Shown here piece by piece: positions 52,095 through 60,365 of a stretch of 64,000 nucleotides of DNA. Below the pieces are notes generated by a model, which was given only the letters and a program-made list of their open reading frames with translations, ran no database searches and was not told the DNA's origin. Each line of letters opens with the position of its first letter. Within the stretch, counting starts at the first letter, position 1. Both the position numbers and the translations under genes were made by a program. The DNA comes from an uncultured Tessaracoccus sp. Its GTDB lineage: Bacteria > Actinomycetota > Actinomycetes > Propionibacteriales > Propionibacteriaceae. Location of the stretch: positions 1 through 64,000 of the forward strand of contig NZ_CAMYFI010000003.1 of the NCBI RefSeq assembly GCF_947255005.1, in the 5' to 3' direction.

Positions 52095-54842
52095 ATGGGG
52101 TGCGTGCCCAACCTAGATTCTTCGCCGCTCACGCGTGCGCTCTACACCTCCGACGGGTCCCTCTACCGAGTTGAGCCCACCGCTGTGGCGACGCCACGAA
52201 CCACGGCGGAGCTGATAGAAACGGTGCGTTGGGGGCTCCGCGAACAGTTACCCATCACCGTGCGCGGTGCGGGTACCTCGTGCGCCGGCAACGCCGTCGG
52301 GACTGGGTTGATCATCGACGTGTCGCGCCACCTCACCCACATCCACGCCATCAACGCGGATGCCCGCACCGCCGTGATCGAGCCTGGCGTCGTGCAAGAC
52401 CAGCTGCAGCGGGAGGCCGCCCCCTACGGGCTGCGCCTCGGTCCCGACCCGTCCACGTCGTCGCGATGCACCGTGGGCGGCATGATCGGCAACAACGCCT
52501 GCGGACCTCGCGCGCTGGGGTATGGGCGCATGGCCGACAACGTCGTCGAACTGGAAATCATCGACGGCACCGGCGAACTGCGCACGCTGGGCCGCGACGA
52601 GTTCCCCGAACTCAAGGCCCTCGTGGCAGCTAATTTGGGTGTGATCCGCACCGAGTTCGGCCGGTTCACGCGGCAGGTCTCTGGCTATTCGATGGAGCAC
52701 CTGCTGCCCGAGCACCGCTTCGACGTCGCGAAGTTCTTCGCCGGCACCGAGGGCACGCTCGGTGTGATCACGAAGGCGACGGTGAAGCTCGTCGCGGATA
52801 CGCCGCACAAGCTGATGGTTGCCCTCGGCTACCCCACCATGGCGGACGCTGGTGACGACATCGCCAATCTGCTCCAATTCTCCCCCACCGCGTGCGAGGG
52901 TCTCGACCGACGCATCGTCGACGTGGTCATCCGCCAGAAGGGCCCCGACGCGGTGGGCGCGCTGCCCACAGGCGACGGCTGGATGCTGCTCGAACTCACC
53001 GACGACGACCCTGCCGCGCTGCAAACCCGGGCGCAGCAGCTCCTGGGCACGGCCCGCGCCTGCGACGGCTGGATCGTCGACAACCCCGGCGAGGCTGCCC
53101 GGCTGTGGCAGATCCGCGCCGACGGTGCGGGCCTGGCGGGAGTGTCGTTGGAGAAGCCCGCCTACCCCGGTTGGGAGGATTCCGCGGTGCCTCCGGAGCA
53201 TCTCGGTGACTACCTGCGGGCGTTCGACGCGTGCCTTGAGCGGCACGGTTTGCAGGGCCTTCCCTACGGGCACTTCGGCGACGGATGCGTGCACTGCCGC
53301 ATCGACTTCCCGCTCGACGAGCCCGATGGCCCGGAGCGCTACCGCGCGTTCGTTGAGGAGGCCGCGCAGATCGTCGCGGGTTTCGGTGGCTCGATGAGCG
53401 GCGAGCACGGCGACGGCCGAGCTCGCTCGGCGCTGCTGAAGTACATGTACTCCGACGAGGCGCTCGAGCTGTTTGCGCAGGTCAAGCATCTGTTCGATCC
53501 ACAGAATCTGCTGAACCCCGGCATCCTCGTCGACCCAGTGCCGGTGGAGGCCGACGCTCGCATGGTGGCGGCGGCCTCGTCGCCTCTGAACCTGAGCGAC
53601 CCGGAGTTCGTGCGGGAAGTGCACCAGTGCACGGGCGTTGGAAAGTGCCTTGCCGACAATGCGCCGTCGGGTGGGGTGATGTGCCCGAGTTTCCACGCCA
53701 CGCGCGAGCAGAAGGATTCGACGCGCGGCCGCGCGCGAGTGCTGCAGGAGATGGTGAACGGGTCGATCATCACGCAGGGTTGGCGCTCGCCTGAGGTTGC
53801 CGAGGCGCTGGATTTGTGCTTGTCATGCAAGGGTTGCGCGCGCGACTGCCCAACCGGCATCGACATGGCGGCGTATAAGGCGCGGGTCACACACGAGCGG
53901 TACAAGGGCAGGCTCCGACCGCGCAATCACTACGCGCTGGGCTGGCTGCCACGGTGGGGGCGTCTGATCACGTCGGTGCCCGGCCTGGGGCGTGTGGTGA
54001 ACGCTATCGGCGCGGCACCCGTCGTGGGGAACGCGTTGAAGTGGGCCGCGGGCGTGGACGGGCGGCGGCAGATTCCGCGGTTCGCGAAGCGGCGCGCCAC
54101 GTCGGCGCTGGAGGAGGCCTCGTCGCCACAATCACGTGCTGACAAGGGGCGGGTGCTGCTGTGGGTGGACTCCTTCACCAACTGCTTCGAGTCGAACACC
54201 TTCGCCGCGATGGTGCAGGTGCTGAGCCAGCTGGGCTACGAACCCACCGTGCTCGACCGCACTGCGTGTTGCGGGCTCACCTGGATCTCCACAGGGCAGC
54301 TCGACGGTGCTCGCACTCAGTTGCGTAAGGCGGCAGCGGTGCTCGCGCCGTACGTCGCGGATGGCACCCCCATCATCGGCGTGGAGCCAAGCTGCACGGC
54401 GGTGTGGCGCGGGGATGCGTCTGATCTGTTGCCGGACGACGAGAATGTGGCGGCGCTTCGGGGCAAGGTGCGGACGCTGGCTGAATTCCTTGCCGACGAT
54501 CCTGACTTCACTCCCCCGGACCTCTCCGGCCACACCATCGTCGCGCAGCCGCACTGCCACCATGCATCGGTGATCGGCTGGCGCGAGGATCGCAAGCTGC
54601 TGGAGGCAACTGGCGCGGAGCTGGTCGTCGTCGGCGGGTGCTGCGGATTGGCCGGCAACTTCGGCGTCGAGCGCGGCCACCACGAGGTGAGCGTGAAGGT
54701 GTACGAGTCGAACCTGCAGCCCGCGCTCGAAAGCAACCCCGACGCGATTGTCCTCGCCGACGGATTCTCCTGCCAAACCCAGATGCGTTCCCTCTCGAAC
54801 CGCGACTCGATGTCGCTCGCCGAGCTCCTCGCCACGCACTGA
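52095..54842 (+). CDS. FAD-linked oxidase fused to Fe-S/CCG domains (GlcD/LldE-like)
   Basis: 915 aa. The N-terminal FAD-binding PCMH domain (about 25-260; RGAGTSCAGNAVG, GGMIGNNACGP) and FAD oxidase C-terminal domain (to ~500) join two [4Fe-4S] motifs (CTGVGKC near 511 and CLSCKGCARDC near 577) and two CCG domains (TACCGLTW near 724 and GGCCGLAG near 848). This is the YdiJ/D-lactate dehydrogenase-like fusion that oxidises 2-hydroxy acids and passes electrons to the quinone pool. ATG at 52095; alternatives upstream overlap marR. Confidence 0.92.
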   Translation: MGCVPNLDSSPLTRALYTSDGSLYRVEPTAVATPRTTAELIETVRWGLREQLPITVRGAGTSCAGNAVGTGLIIDVSRHLTHIHAINADARTAVIEPGVVQDQLQREAAPYGLRLGPDPSTSSRCTVGGMIGNNACGPRALGYGRMADNVVELEIIDGTGELRTLGRDEFPELKALVAANLGVIRTEFGRFTRQVSGYSMEHLLPEHRFDVAKFFAGTEGTLGVITKATVKLVADTPHKLMVALGYPTMADAGDDIANLLQFSPTACEGLDRRIVDVVIRQKGPDAVGALPTGDGWMLLELTDDDPAALQTRAQQLLGTARACDGWIVDNPGEAARLWQIRADGAGLAGVSLEKPAYPGWEDSAVPPEHLGDYLRAFDACLERHGLQGLPYGHFGDGCVHCRIDFPLDEPDGPERYRAFVEEAAQIVAGFGGSMSGEHGDGRARSALLKYMYSDEALELFAQVKHLFDPQNLLNPGILVDPVPVEADARMVAAASSPLNLSDPEFVREVHQCTGVGKCLADNAPSGGVMCPSFHATREQKDSTRGRARVLQEMVNGSIITQGWRSPEVAEALDLCLSCKGCARDCPTGIDMAAYKARVTHERYKGRLRPRNHYALGWLPRWGRLITSVPGLGRVVNAIGAAPVVGNALKWAAGVDGRRQIPRFAKRRATSALEEASSPQSRADKGRVLLWVDSFTNCFESNTFAAMVQVLSQLGYEPTVLDRTACCGLTWISTGQLDGARTQLRKAAAVLAPYVADGTPIIGVEPSCTAVWRGDASDLLPDDENVAALRGKVRTLAEFLADDPDFTPPDLSGHTIVAQPHCHHASVIGWREDRKLLEATGAELVVVGGCCGLAGNFGVERGHHEVSVKVYESNLQPALESNPDAIVLADGFSCQTQMRSLSNRDSMSLAELLATH

Positions 54843-54902
54843 CGCGCTGGCGCGCCGAGTCGGAATATCTCCGCCACAAGGACCCTGCGCCGCACATGTA
54901 TA

Positions 54903-54931
54903 TTGCCTGTCTATCTAGTGTGTGTTACGCT
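54903..54931 (+). promoter_or_regulatory. padR promoter, leaderless layout
   Basis: TTGCCT (-35, 54903-54908), 17-nt spacer, TACGCT (-10, 54926-54931), 6 nt, ATG at 54938. One of the two best promoters here. The sequence CTAGTGTGTGTTACGCTCTAG-like symmetry around the -10 could hold the PadR site. Confidence 0.65.
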
Positions 54932-54937
54932 CTAGTC

Positions 54938-55282
54938 ATGGAAGAAATCCAGTGGCCAGCCGACTGGCAGCGCGGCATTCTCGAGCTGTGCGTGCTGCGC
55001 ATCATCGGCGATGGCCCCACCTATGGCTACGACATTGCCTCGAGGCTGGCCGACGCCGGGCTGGGCGAGGTCAAGGGCGGGACGCTGTACCCGCTGCTCA
55101 AGCGTCTGGAGCAGGGCGGGCTGGTCGTCGTTGAGTGGCGCCCGGGTGAGGGCGGGCCCGGGCGCAAGTTCTACGAGCTCAACGAGCTGGGCCGCGCGCG
55201 ACGAGACGAACTCGCCGACGTCTGGCGGCGCTTCTCCGCTGCCGTCACCAACCACGTCTCCCCCATCGGAAAGGACCACTGA
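54938..55282 (+). CDS. PadR-family transcriptional regulator
   Basis: 114 aa. Winged helix of PadR type: ILELCVLRIIGDGPTYGYDI and KGGTLYPLLKRLEQGGLV, with RKFYELNELGR. It probably represses itself and the following membrane-protein gene, which starts one base after its stop. The -10 box ends 6 nt before the ATG. Confidence 0.92.
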   Translation: MEEIQWPADWQRGILELCVLRIIGDGPTYGYDIASRLADAGLGEVKGGTLYPLLKRLEQGGLVVVEWRPGEGGPGRKFYELNELGRARRDELADVWRRFSAAVTNHVSPIGKDH

Positions 55283-55283
55283 C

Positions 55284-56003
55284 ATGGCCGATCACTCCTT
55301 CGAGCAGCGTCTGGCTCCGCACGTCGACCCTGCCTGGAGCGAGGCGTTCATCCTCGCAGCGCGCCTGCGCGGCGTGCTCGGGACCGTCATCGGCGACGCG
55401 CTGGCCGAGGTGGACGCGCACGTCGTCGATTCCGGGCAGAGCGCCGAGGAGGCTTTCGGAGACCCGAAGGCCTACGCGCACCATTTCCCCGCAGACGCGG
55501 CAGCCGGGACCGGCTCTGCAAAGGTGATTCTCCCGCCCGCGCTGCAGGTCTTCGGCATGCTCGCTGTGCTGCAGGCGGTGTGGCCACTGCGGCACGGCGA
55601 CGGGGTACAGCTCACCGTCGGATTGCTCGTCATGGCAGCGCTGCTGGTCGCCGCATTCGTGACGTTGGCCACGTGGCCGACGCCCATCCTGCGCGTAGCG
55701 ACCAGCCGGCCGGTCGTCGGAGTTGCTTGGGCTGCAGCGTTCTTCGTGGCGTGCATCGGAGCCGGCTTCATCCCTGGGACACTCGCCGCCGTATCCGGGT
55801 GGTGGGTGCTGGGCATTGGGATCGCCCTGCTGGCCATCGGGGTGATGCTCGGCATCGAGCGCGCAATGCGCGGCGTCGACGCCGATCCCATCGTCCGCCC
55901 CACCGAGATCACCAAGCCTGCCAACCTGCTGGGCTCCATGGCGCCCAACCTCGTCGTGCCCGTCGTGACCGCCGTCCTTGCAGCCATCCAGCTCGCGTTC
56001 TGA
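55284..56003 (+). CDS. Membrane protein partner of PadR
   Basis: 239 aa. A soluble N-terminal part (1-75, Glu/Asp/His-rich, with the GDALAEVDAHVVDSGQSAEEAF segment seen in DUF1700-like partners), then about five or six hydrophobic segments. Likely a permease-less membrane sensor or envelope protein regulated by PadR; function not known. AAAGGA lies about 10 nt before the ATG. Confidence 0.75.
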   Translation: MADHSFEQRLAPHVDPAWSEAFILAARLRGVLGTVIGDALAEVDAHVVDSGQSAEEAFGDPKAYAHHFPADAAAGTGSAKVILPPALQVFGMLAVLQAVWPLRHGDGVQLTVGLLVMAALLVAAFVTLATWPTPILRVATSRPVVGVAWAAAFFVACIGAGFIPGTLAAVSGWWVLGIGIALLAIGVMLGIERAMRGVDADPIVRPTEITKPANLLGSMAPNLVVPVVTAVLAAIQLAF

Positions 56004-56016
56004 CATCTTGACCCGG

Positions 56017-56105
56017 CCAAAGCTTCAAAAAACGTACGCAGATTGATCTTCACCCCCGAAAACAGGGGGTTACCTCAAGCTGCGTGCGGATTGTGAAGTT
56101 TTTGG
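56017..56105. repeat. Palindromic repeat family d, copy 1
   Basis: Arms begin near CCAAAGCTTCA and end at TGAAGTTTTTGG, with an inner GTACGCAG/CTGCGTGC pair and a central CCCCC/GGGGG hairpin. Closely matches copy 2 at 57017-57107 in the same orientation. It holds the end of the extended frame of the neighbouring DUF559-like gene. Confidence 0.85.
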
Positions 56106-56167
56106 AGCATCGCCCGGATCGTCGGCACCAGGTCTGGCAGCGTCGCATGGGTGAAGCGCAGCACCGT

Positions 56168-56935
56168 TCAGCCCTGCATGATGAGCTGGACATCCTTGCG
56201 TCGATCATCGACGAACGACTCATACGACTTGTGGTGCTCCCATGAATCCAGCTCCACCGCCAGCTTCATCCCACGAAACGCGATGTCGGCGTAGCGCACC
56301 GTGCCATCGGGAAGCACAATCCGTTGGTTGCCCTTCCACCCTTTGATTCGGGCGCGACGCAACATCCGGTGGCCGTCACGCTCCAGTTCGGACCACGGCT
56401 GGTCTCGGGACTCCAGCAGTAACCGTCGCCGTTCGACGTTGCCCGCTCGCCTGGCCATCACCCCAATGGCCCAGCGCATCGCCTTCAGGCTGGTCGCACG
56501 TCGACGCAGCGCATGGTCGATGGCCTCGCCGCCCAGCGTGTCGGTGAGCTCCAGTGCGCACCAGGCAGGATGCACGAGCCGGTAACCGTTCTGCTCAAAT
56601 ACGAGGTCGGGGTCTATGTCTCCGCGACTCAGCCGCAAACCCGGAACCGCACGCTCGCTCGCGCGCCGCACCACTGCCGTCACCTCCCGAACCTCGAGTT
56701 CTGGCCACCAGCTCAGCTTCGCAGCGGTGGCGCCGGTGAACACCGCGTCGGGATCCCAGAGCTTCACTGCCGCGACGAGTGTCTCGAATGAGCGATCGAA
56801 GGAGTAGGTGCCCGGCAACAGCGCAATCAGCGCGCCGGTGCGCAGCGCATGGCGGATGGCATTGGCGAGCTCGGGGTGCTCGCGGCGAGAGACGGCGCCG
56901 TCGGCCGCGAGCAGTCGCTGGAGTTCGGGGTGCAT
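56168..56935 (-). pseudogene. AbiEi-like/DUF559 gene interrupted by an in-frame TGA
   Basis: 255 codons to a TGA at 56168. N-terminal ~60 residues resemble an AbiEi-type winged helix (GAVSRREHPELANAIRHALR, GALIALLPGTYSF); the C-terminal part has the DUF559/Vsr-like strand set YADIAFRGMKLAVELDSWEHH. The frame stops at IMQG, but continues after the TGA as TVLRFTHATLPDLVPTIRAM to a stop at 56075. WxVLRFT is the usual next element of DUF559, so a Trp TGG has probably become TGA. ATG at 56935. Function, if any, in phage defence or nucleic-acid cleavage is uncertain. Confidence 0.75.
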
Positions 56936-57016
56936 GGCACCACCTCACCCCAAGATGGAACGCAAGGGAAGACCCTCATCGCCACCTGTGGAAAACTCCT
57001 GCGGGAGGGTTACACA

Positions 57017-57107
57017 CCCAAAAAACTTCAAAATCCGTACGCAGATGAGCCCTCGCCCCCAAAATCAGGGGGTTCACTCAATCTGCGTATGGATTGTGAA
57101 GTTTGGG
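57017..57107. repeat. Palindromic repeat family d, copy 2
   Basis: Left arm 57017-57046, right arm 57081-57107: CCCAAA, CTTCA, ATCC, TACGCAGAT pair almost fully, with a central CCCCC/GGGGG stem. It lies upstream of the DUF559-like gene and ends 8 bp from the ABC-F stop codon. Confidence 0.87.
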
Positions 57108-57114
57108 CGCCGGG

Positions 57115-58794
57115 TCAGCGCATGAGTTTGCGGTGCGCGGTCGACTTCGGGCGGTTCGCTTCGGGGCCGAGGCGCTCGATCTTGTTGGCCTCGTAGTCGG
57201 CGAAGTTACCCTCGAACCAGAACCACTTGGCGGGGTTCTCGTCGGTGCCTTCCCACGCGAGGATGTGGGTGGCGACGCGGTCGAGGAACCAGCGGTCGTG
57301 GGAAATCACGACGGCGCAGCCGGGGAACTCCAGCAGTGCGTCTTCGAGCGACTGCAGGGTTTCGACGTCAAGGTCGTTGGTGGGCTCGTCAAGCAGCAGC
57401 ACGTTGCCGCCCTGCTTCAGCGTGAGCGCGAGGTTGAGACGGTTGCGCTCACCACCGGAGAGCACGCCCGACATCTTCTGCTGGTCGGGCCCCTTGAACC
57501 CGAACGACGCGACGTACGCGCGCGAGGGCATCTCGAAGTTGGCCACCTTGATGTAGTCGAGCCCGTCGGAGACCACTTCCCAGACGTTCTTCTTGTCGTC
57601 GAGGCCCTCGCGGGTCTGGTCGACGTAGCTGAACTGCACCGTCTCGCCAACCTTGAGGGAGCCGCTGTCGGGCTCGTACTGGCCGGTGATGGTCTTGAAC
57701 AGCGTGGTCTTGCCCACACCGTTCGGGCCGATGATGCCGACGATGCCCGCGCGCGGTAGCGAGAACGACAGGTTGTCGATGAGGACGCGGTCGCCGAATC
57801 CCTTGGTGAGGTTGTTGGCCTCGAGCACCACCGAACCCAGGCGCGGGCCCGGAGGAATGTTGATCTCGGCGAGGTCAACGCTGCGACGCTTCTCGGCCTC
57901 CGCCGCCAACTCTTCGTAGCGGGCGAGACGCGCGCGGTTCTTCGCCTGGCGCGCCTTCGGGTTCGAGCGCACCCACTCGAGCTCCTTCTCGAGGATCTTG
58001 GCCCGCTTGGCGTCCTTCTTCCCCTCGATCTGCAGACGCTGGCGCTTCGTCTCCAGGTAGGTGGAGTAGTTGCCTTCATAGGGGTGCAGACGCCCGCGGT
58101 CGACTTCGCAAATCCATTCCGCAACGTTATCGAGGAAGTAGCGGTCGTGGGTAACGGCGAGCACGGCGCCCGGGTACGTCTTGAGATGGCCTTCCAGCCA
58201 GTCGACGGATTCCGCGTCGAGGTGGTTGGTGGGCTCGTCAAGCAGCAGGAGGTCGGGCTGTTCGAGCAGCAGCTTGCACAGCGCCACGCGGCGACGCTCA
58301 CCACCGGAGAGCTTGGTGACGTCGGCTTCCGGCGGCGGGCACTGCAGCGCGCTCATCGCCTGTTCGAGCTGGGAGTCGAGATCCCAGGCGTTCAGGTGGT
58401 CGAGCTGGGTCTGCAGCTCCCCCATCTCGGCCATCAGCGCGTCGAAGTCGGCGTCCGGATCTGCCATCTCGGCGGAGACCTCGTCGAAGCGCCGCAGCTT
58501 CGCCTTCGTGTCGGCGACGGCCTCCTCGATGTTCTCGATGACGTTCTTCTCTTCGTTCAGGGGTGGCTCCTGCAGGAGAATGCCGACGGTTGCGCCCTTC
58601 TGCAGCATGGCCTCGCCGTTGTTGGGCTTGTCGAGGCCAGCCATGAGTTTGAGCATCGTCGACTTGCCGGCGCCGTTGGGCCCGACGACGCCGATCTTGG
58701 CGCCGGGGAAGAATGACAGCGTCACGTTGTCGAGGATGACCTTCTCACCGACCGTTTTGCGGACGTTGTGCATCGTGTAGATGAACTCAGCCAC
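57115..58794 (-). CDS. ettA: ABC-F translational ATPase, EttA type
   Basis: 559 aa, EttA length. Two ABC domains: Walker A GPNGAGKST and GPNGVGKTT, signatures LSGGERRRVAL and LSGGERNRLNL, Walker B LLLDEPTNHLD and LLLDEPTNDLD. An arm insert in domain 1 (about 95-140) and a basic linker (about 240-300) mark EttA, which gates the ribosome E site according to energy state. Starts at GTG 58794 with AAGGGA upstream; longer N-terminal readings are rejected. Confidence 0.94.
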   Translation of the reverse strand: MAEFIYTMHNVRKTVGEKVILDNVTLSFFPGAKIGVVGPNGAGKSTMLKLMAGLDKPNNGEAMLQKGATVGILLQEPPLNEEKNVIENIEEAVADTKAKLRRFDEVSAEMADPDADFDALMAEMGELQTQLDHLNAWDLDSQLEQAMSALQCPPPEADVTKLSGGERRRVALCKLLLEQPDLLLLDEPTNHLDAESVDWLEGHLKTYPGAVLAVTHDRYFLDNVAEWICEVDRGRLHPYEGNYSTYLETKRQRLQIEGKKDAKRAKILEKELEWVRSNPKARQAKNRARLARYEELAAEAEKRRSVDLAEINIPPGPRLGSVVLEANNLTKGFGDRVLIDNLSFSLPRAGIVGIIGPNGVGKTTLFKTITGQYEPDSGSLKVGETVQFSYVDQTREGLDDKKNVWEVVSDGLDYIKVANFEMPSRAYVASFGFKGPDQQKMSGVLSGGERNRLNLALTLKQGGNVLLLDEPTNDLDVETLQSLEDALLEFPGCAVVISHDRWFLDRVATHILAWEGTDENPAKWFWFEGNFADYEANKIERLGPEANRPKSTAHRKLMR

Positions 58795-58835
58795 GGGGAT
58801 CCCTTCTGGAAGACGTTGGAGGCCGCGAGGCGGAC

Positions 58836-60365
58836 CTAATCGCGTGCCAGTATGCCATCCAAACGCGCCAACGCGGCTGCTGCGCGCTGGTGATCGTCGA
58901 GTTCTGTTTGCACGTCCGCGATCACGGAGGCCTCGAGTTCTTCGTCGACGGCGCTCCGGAGCCGTTTGGCGGTCTGCCGCCCGGCGCGGTTGGCGGTGAG
59001 CCGGAGGATGGCGTCGCCGGAGAGCGAGAGGAGCACGAGCGCCACGAGGGTGGCAACGATGACCGTCACCACCTTTGGCGCGAACTCGCCAGTAGCCCAG
59101 ACGAATTGGTACACCACCCAGCCCGCAACGCCGACGAGCGCCACAACGGGCAGCCATTTCAGGCCGCGCACCAATCCCCATCCGAAGGGTGCGCTCATGT
59201 CGGAGAGGTCGACGTCGCGCATCACGTGGTCGAGGCGGGTGGGAAGCGTGGCTGCGGAGCCAGACATGATGCGGCGACGTGCATCGTCGCGCCACCGTTC
59301 TGGCAGCGAGGACGTCTGGGTGGAGAGGAATCGTCGCACAGCCGACGTGGCGCGGGCGTCGTCGGCGGCGGAGGCCACCTGGTGGCTGGGGAGCTCGAGG
59401 TGGCTGGTGCCCTTCGCTGCGCGCCAGCCCTGCACCATGGCTCCCCTGCTGCGCACTGCTCGTCGGATGCCCTCTGCCCGACGCTCCACGCCCGCCGCCG
59501 CGCGAACCTCACGTTTCAGCTCGTCGACGGCGGCTTCCTCCATGCCTACGCTCTGCCCGCTCACTTGGCGCAACTCGTGGGCCAGACCGCGCAGGTCGGC
59601 GGTGAGCCGCTCTCGGGTGGCGCGCTTGTGGGCGGCAACGCGCCCGAGGTGCCGCCGCAGCAAATCGACACCTTCCCCGTCGCGCGCGTTCGTCGCGAAC
59701 ACAGGCACGCCCTGCAATCCGTCGGCTTCGAGCAGCGTACGCAGGTGCACGATGACATCTTCAACCCGCGCGTCCATGCCCTGCGTCTCGGGGTAGATCG
59801 GGGCCCCGTCGGTGAGCACATCAGCGTGGTTGAGCACGACGGTGATGACGTCGCTGTGCTCGCGCAGCGGGCGCAGGTAACGCTCGTGGAGCAGGTTGTC
59901 GGCGTACTTTTGTGGGTCGACGACGAACACGAATTGGTCGACGATGCGCACCAGGCGGTCGACTTCCTCGCGGTGCGCGTCGCGGATGGAGTCGTGGTCG
60001 GGCAGGTCGAGCAGGACGACGTCGGCGAAATCAGGGATGGGTGGCCGGGCTTCGCGGCGCTGACCGATGGCGAGTAGCTCCAGCAACGCCTCGTTTGTGG
60101 CGGAAAAGCTCAGGGCGAGGGGCTGTGACGTGGTGGGCCGACGTGCCGCAACCTGCGCGAGCGATGTGCCGGAGATGGCGTTGAACAGCGACGATTTACC
60201 CGACCCCGTGGCCCCTGAGAGCGCAACGACGGTCTGCGCGCCGGCGCGCATCCGTCGGGTGGCGAACGCCGCGACTTGGCGCGCGCGTTCCTCCAAATCT
60301 GGAGGGAGTTTGCCGCCTGCGAGCTGCAGGTACTGCTCGAGTTCGCTCAGCGCTTGTTCGATCAC
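58836..60365 (-). CDS. Membrane-bound dynamin-like GTPase, downstream member of a pair
   Basis: 509 aa. G1 GATGSGKSSLF (51-61), G3-like LLDLPDHDS (118-126), G4 LNHADVL (about 178-184). A helical region follows and two adjacent membrane spans near 405-455. The architecture resembles YfjP/HSR1-like GTPases. The GTG at 60365 overlaps the stop of the partner gene (GTGA). Probably acts on membranes together with its partner; function unknown. Confidence 0.82.
   Translation of the reverse strand: MIEQALSELEQYLQLAGGKLPPDLEERARQVAAFATRRMRAGAQTVVALSGATGSGKSSLFNAISGTSLAQVAARRPTTSQPLALSFSATNEALLELLAIGQRREARPPIPDFADVVLLDLPDHDSIRDAHREEVDRLVRIVDQFVFVVDPQKYADNLLHERYLRPLREHSDVITVVLNHADVLTDGAPIYPETQGMDARVEDVIVHLRTLLEADGLQGVPVFATNARDGEGVDLLRRHLGRVAAHKRATRERLTADLRGLAHELRQVSGQSVGMEEAAVDELKREVRAAAGVERRAEGIRRAVRSRGAMVQGWRAAKGTSHLELPSHQVASAADDARATSAVRRFLSTQTSSLPERWRDDARRRIMSGSAATLPTRLDHVMRDVDLSDMSAPFGWGLVRGLKWLPVVALVGVAGWVVYQFVWATGEFAPKVVTVIVATLVALVLLSLSGDAILRLTANRAGRQTAKRLRSAVDEELEASVIADVQTELDDHQRAAAALARLDGILARD

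Noticed and set aside
56168..56170. TGA as a selenocysteine codon
   Set aside because: The expected residue is Trp, no SECIS-like hairpin directly follows, and the family has no selenoproteins known to me.
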